In this document: one piece after another, positions 27,441 through 27,513 of the stretch
Numbering within the stretch: the first letter of the stretch is position 1
Layout: the number at the start of each line of letters is the position of its first letter
Assembly (NCBI GenBank): GCA_032718475.1
Contig: JAUCBJ010002130.1
Coordinates: 1 to 27,513, forward strand
Direction of reading: 5' to 3'
Length of the DNA stretch: 27,513 bases
Source of the DNA: Nemertoderma westbladi
Lineage: Eukaryota; Xenacoelomorpha; Nemertodermatida; Nemertodermatidae
Position numbers and translations under genes: made by a program
Notes under the pieces: generated by a model
Database searches by the model: none
What the model was told of the DNA's origin: nothing
Seen by the model: the letters and a program-made list of their open reading frames with translations, nothing else

Positions 27441-27513
27441 TTGGACGTATTATGTGTGACTTCAAAATCCTAGAAAGCCCAATATCAATAAATAATAAAA
27501 ATATCAATCAATA
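27441..27513. other. Window end, unassigned
   Basis: AT-rich end with AATAAATAATAAAAATATC-like sequence and no feature. Confidence 0.3.

Overview
This is a repeat-dense piece of an invertebrate animal nuclear genome. The evidence is a stack of metazoan retroelements (Penelope-like, BEL/Pao, several LINEs), tRNA-derived repeats with A and B boxes, an apparent spliced exon, and a Ly6/uPAR-type GPI-anchored protein gene. The species cannot be fixed from the sequence. Nothing is bacterial.

Left part (1-12.2 kb). A LINE reverse-transcriptase fragment (1-516) is followed by a 900-bp TTAA-flanked element whose inverted ends are about 20-nt G/C homopolymers. Next comes a minus-strand Penelope-like element (PLE) with an N-terminal domain, reverse transcriptase, GIY-YIG nuclease, a degenerate hammerhead-like motif and short direct terminal repeats. 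A 7.55-kb plus-strand BEL/Pao LTR element (BEL-1) has split the PLE. BEL-1 has two ~583-bp LTRs (about 97% identical by eye) and a 5-bp target duplication, and removing it restores the PLE reading frame. BEL-1 has gag and protease but no recognisable RT, RNase H or integrase. Its gag is broken at four poly-G tracts, and its leader shows no tRNA-type primer-binding site but is complementary to three blocks of its own LTR.

Middle (12.2-16.9 kb). A (CA)n tract and an inverted pair of tRNA-derived SINE-like repeats are followed by the one clearly intact gene, a 218-codon Ly6-type secreted/GPI-anchored protein (12845-13501). The following kilobases look intronic or intergenic. They hold one convincing 138-bp internal exon (15366-15503) and a truncated minus-strand ORF of unknown family (16544-16910).

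Right part (16.9-27.5 kb). Two direct copies of a composite repeat (about 16908-18580 and 25917-27182) each enclose a LINE-B 3' fragment. They flank a decayed minus-strand BEL/Pao pol (BEL-2, about 20829-25905). BEL-2 is interrupted by LINE-A (plus), which is itself interrupted by a 5'-truncated LINE-B (minus, 11-bp target duplication). The left composite copy carries a 465-bp insertion with a 13-bp target duplication and three consecutive foldbacks. Between the left copy and BEL-2 lies a decayed minus-strand coding footprint of about 400 codons that I cannot assign.

Apart from the Ly6 gene and the isolated exon, almost everything here is mobile DNA. The coding parts are mostly pseudogenes, so the value of the window lies in the order of nested insertions and in unusual structural motifs.
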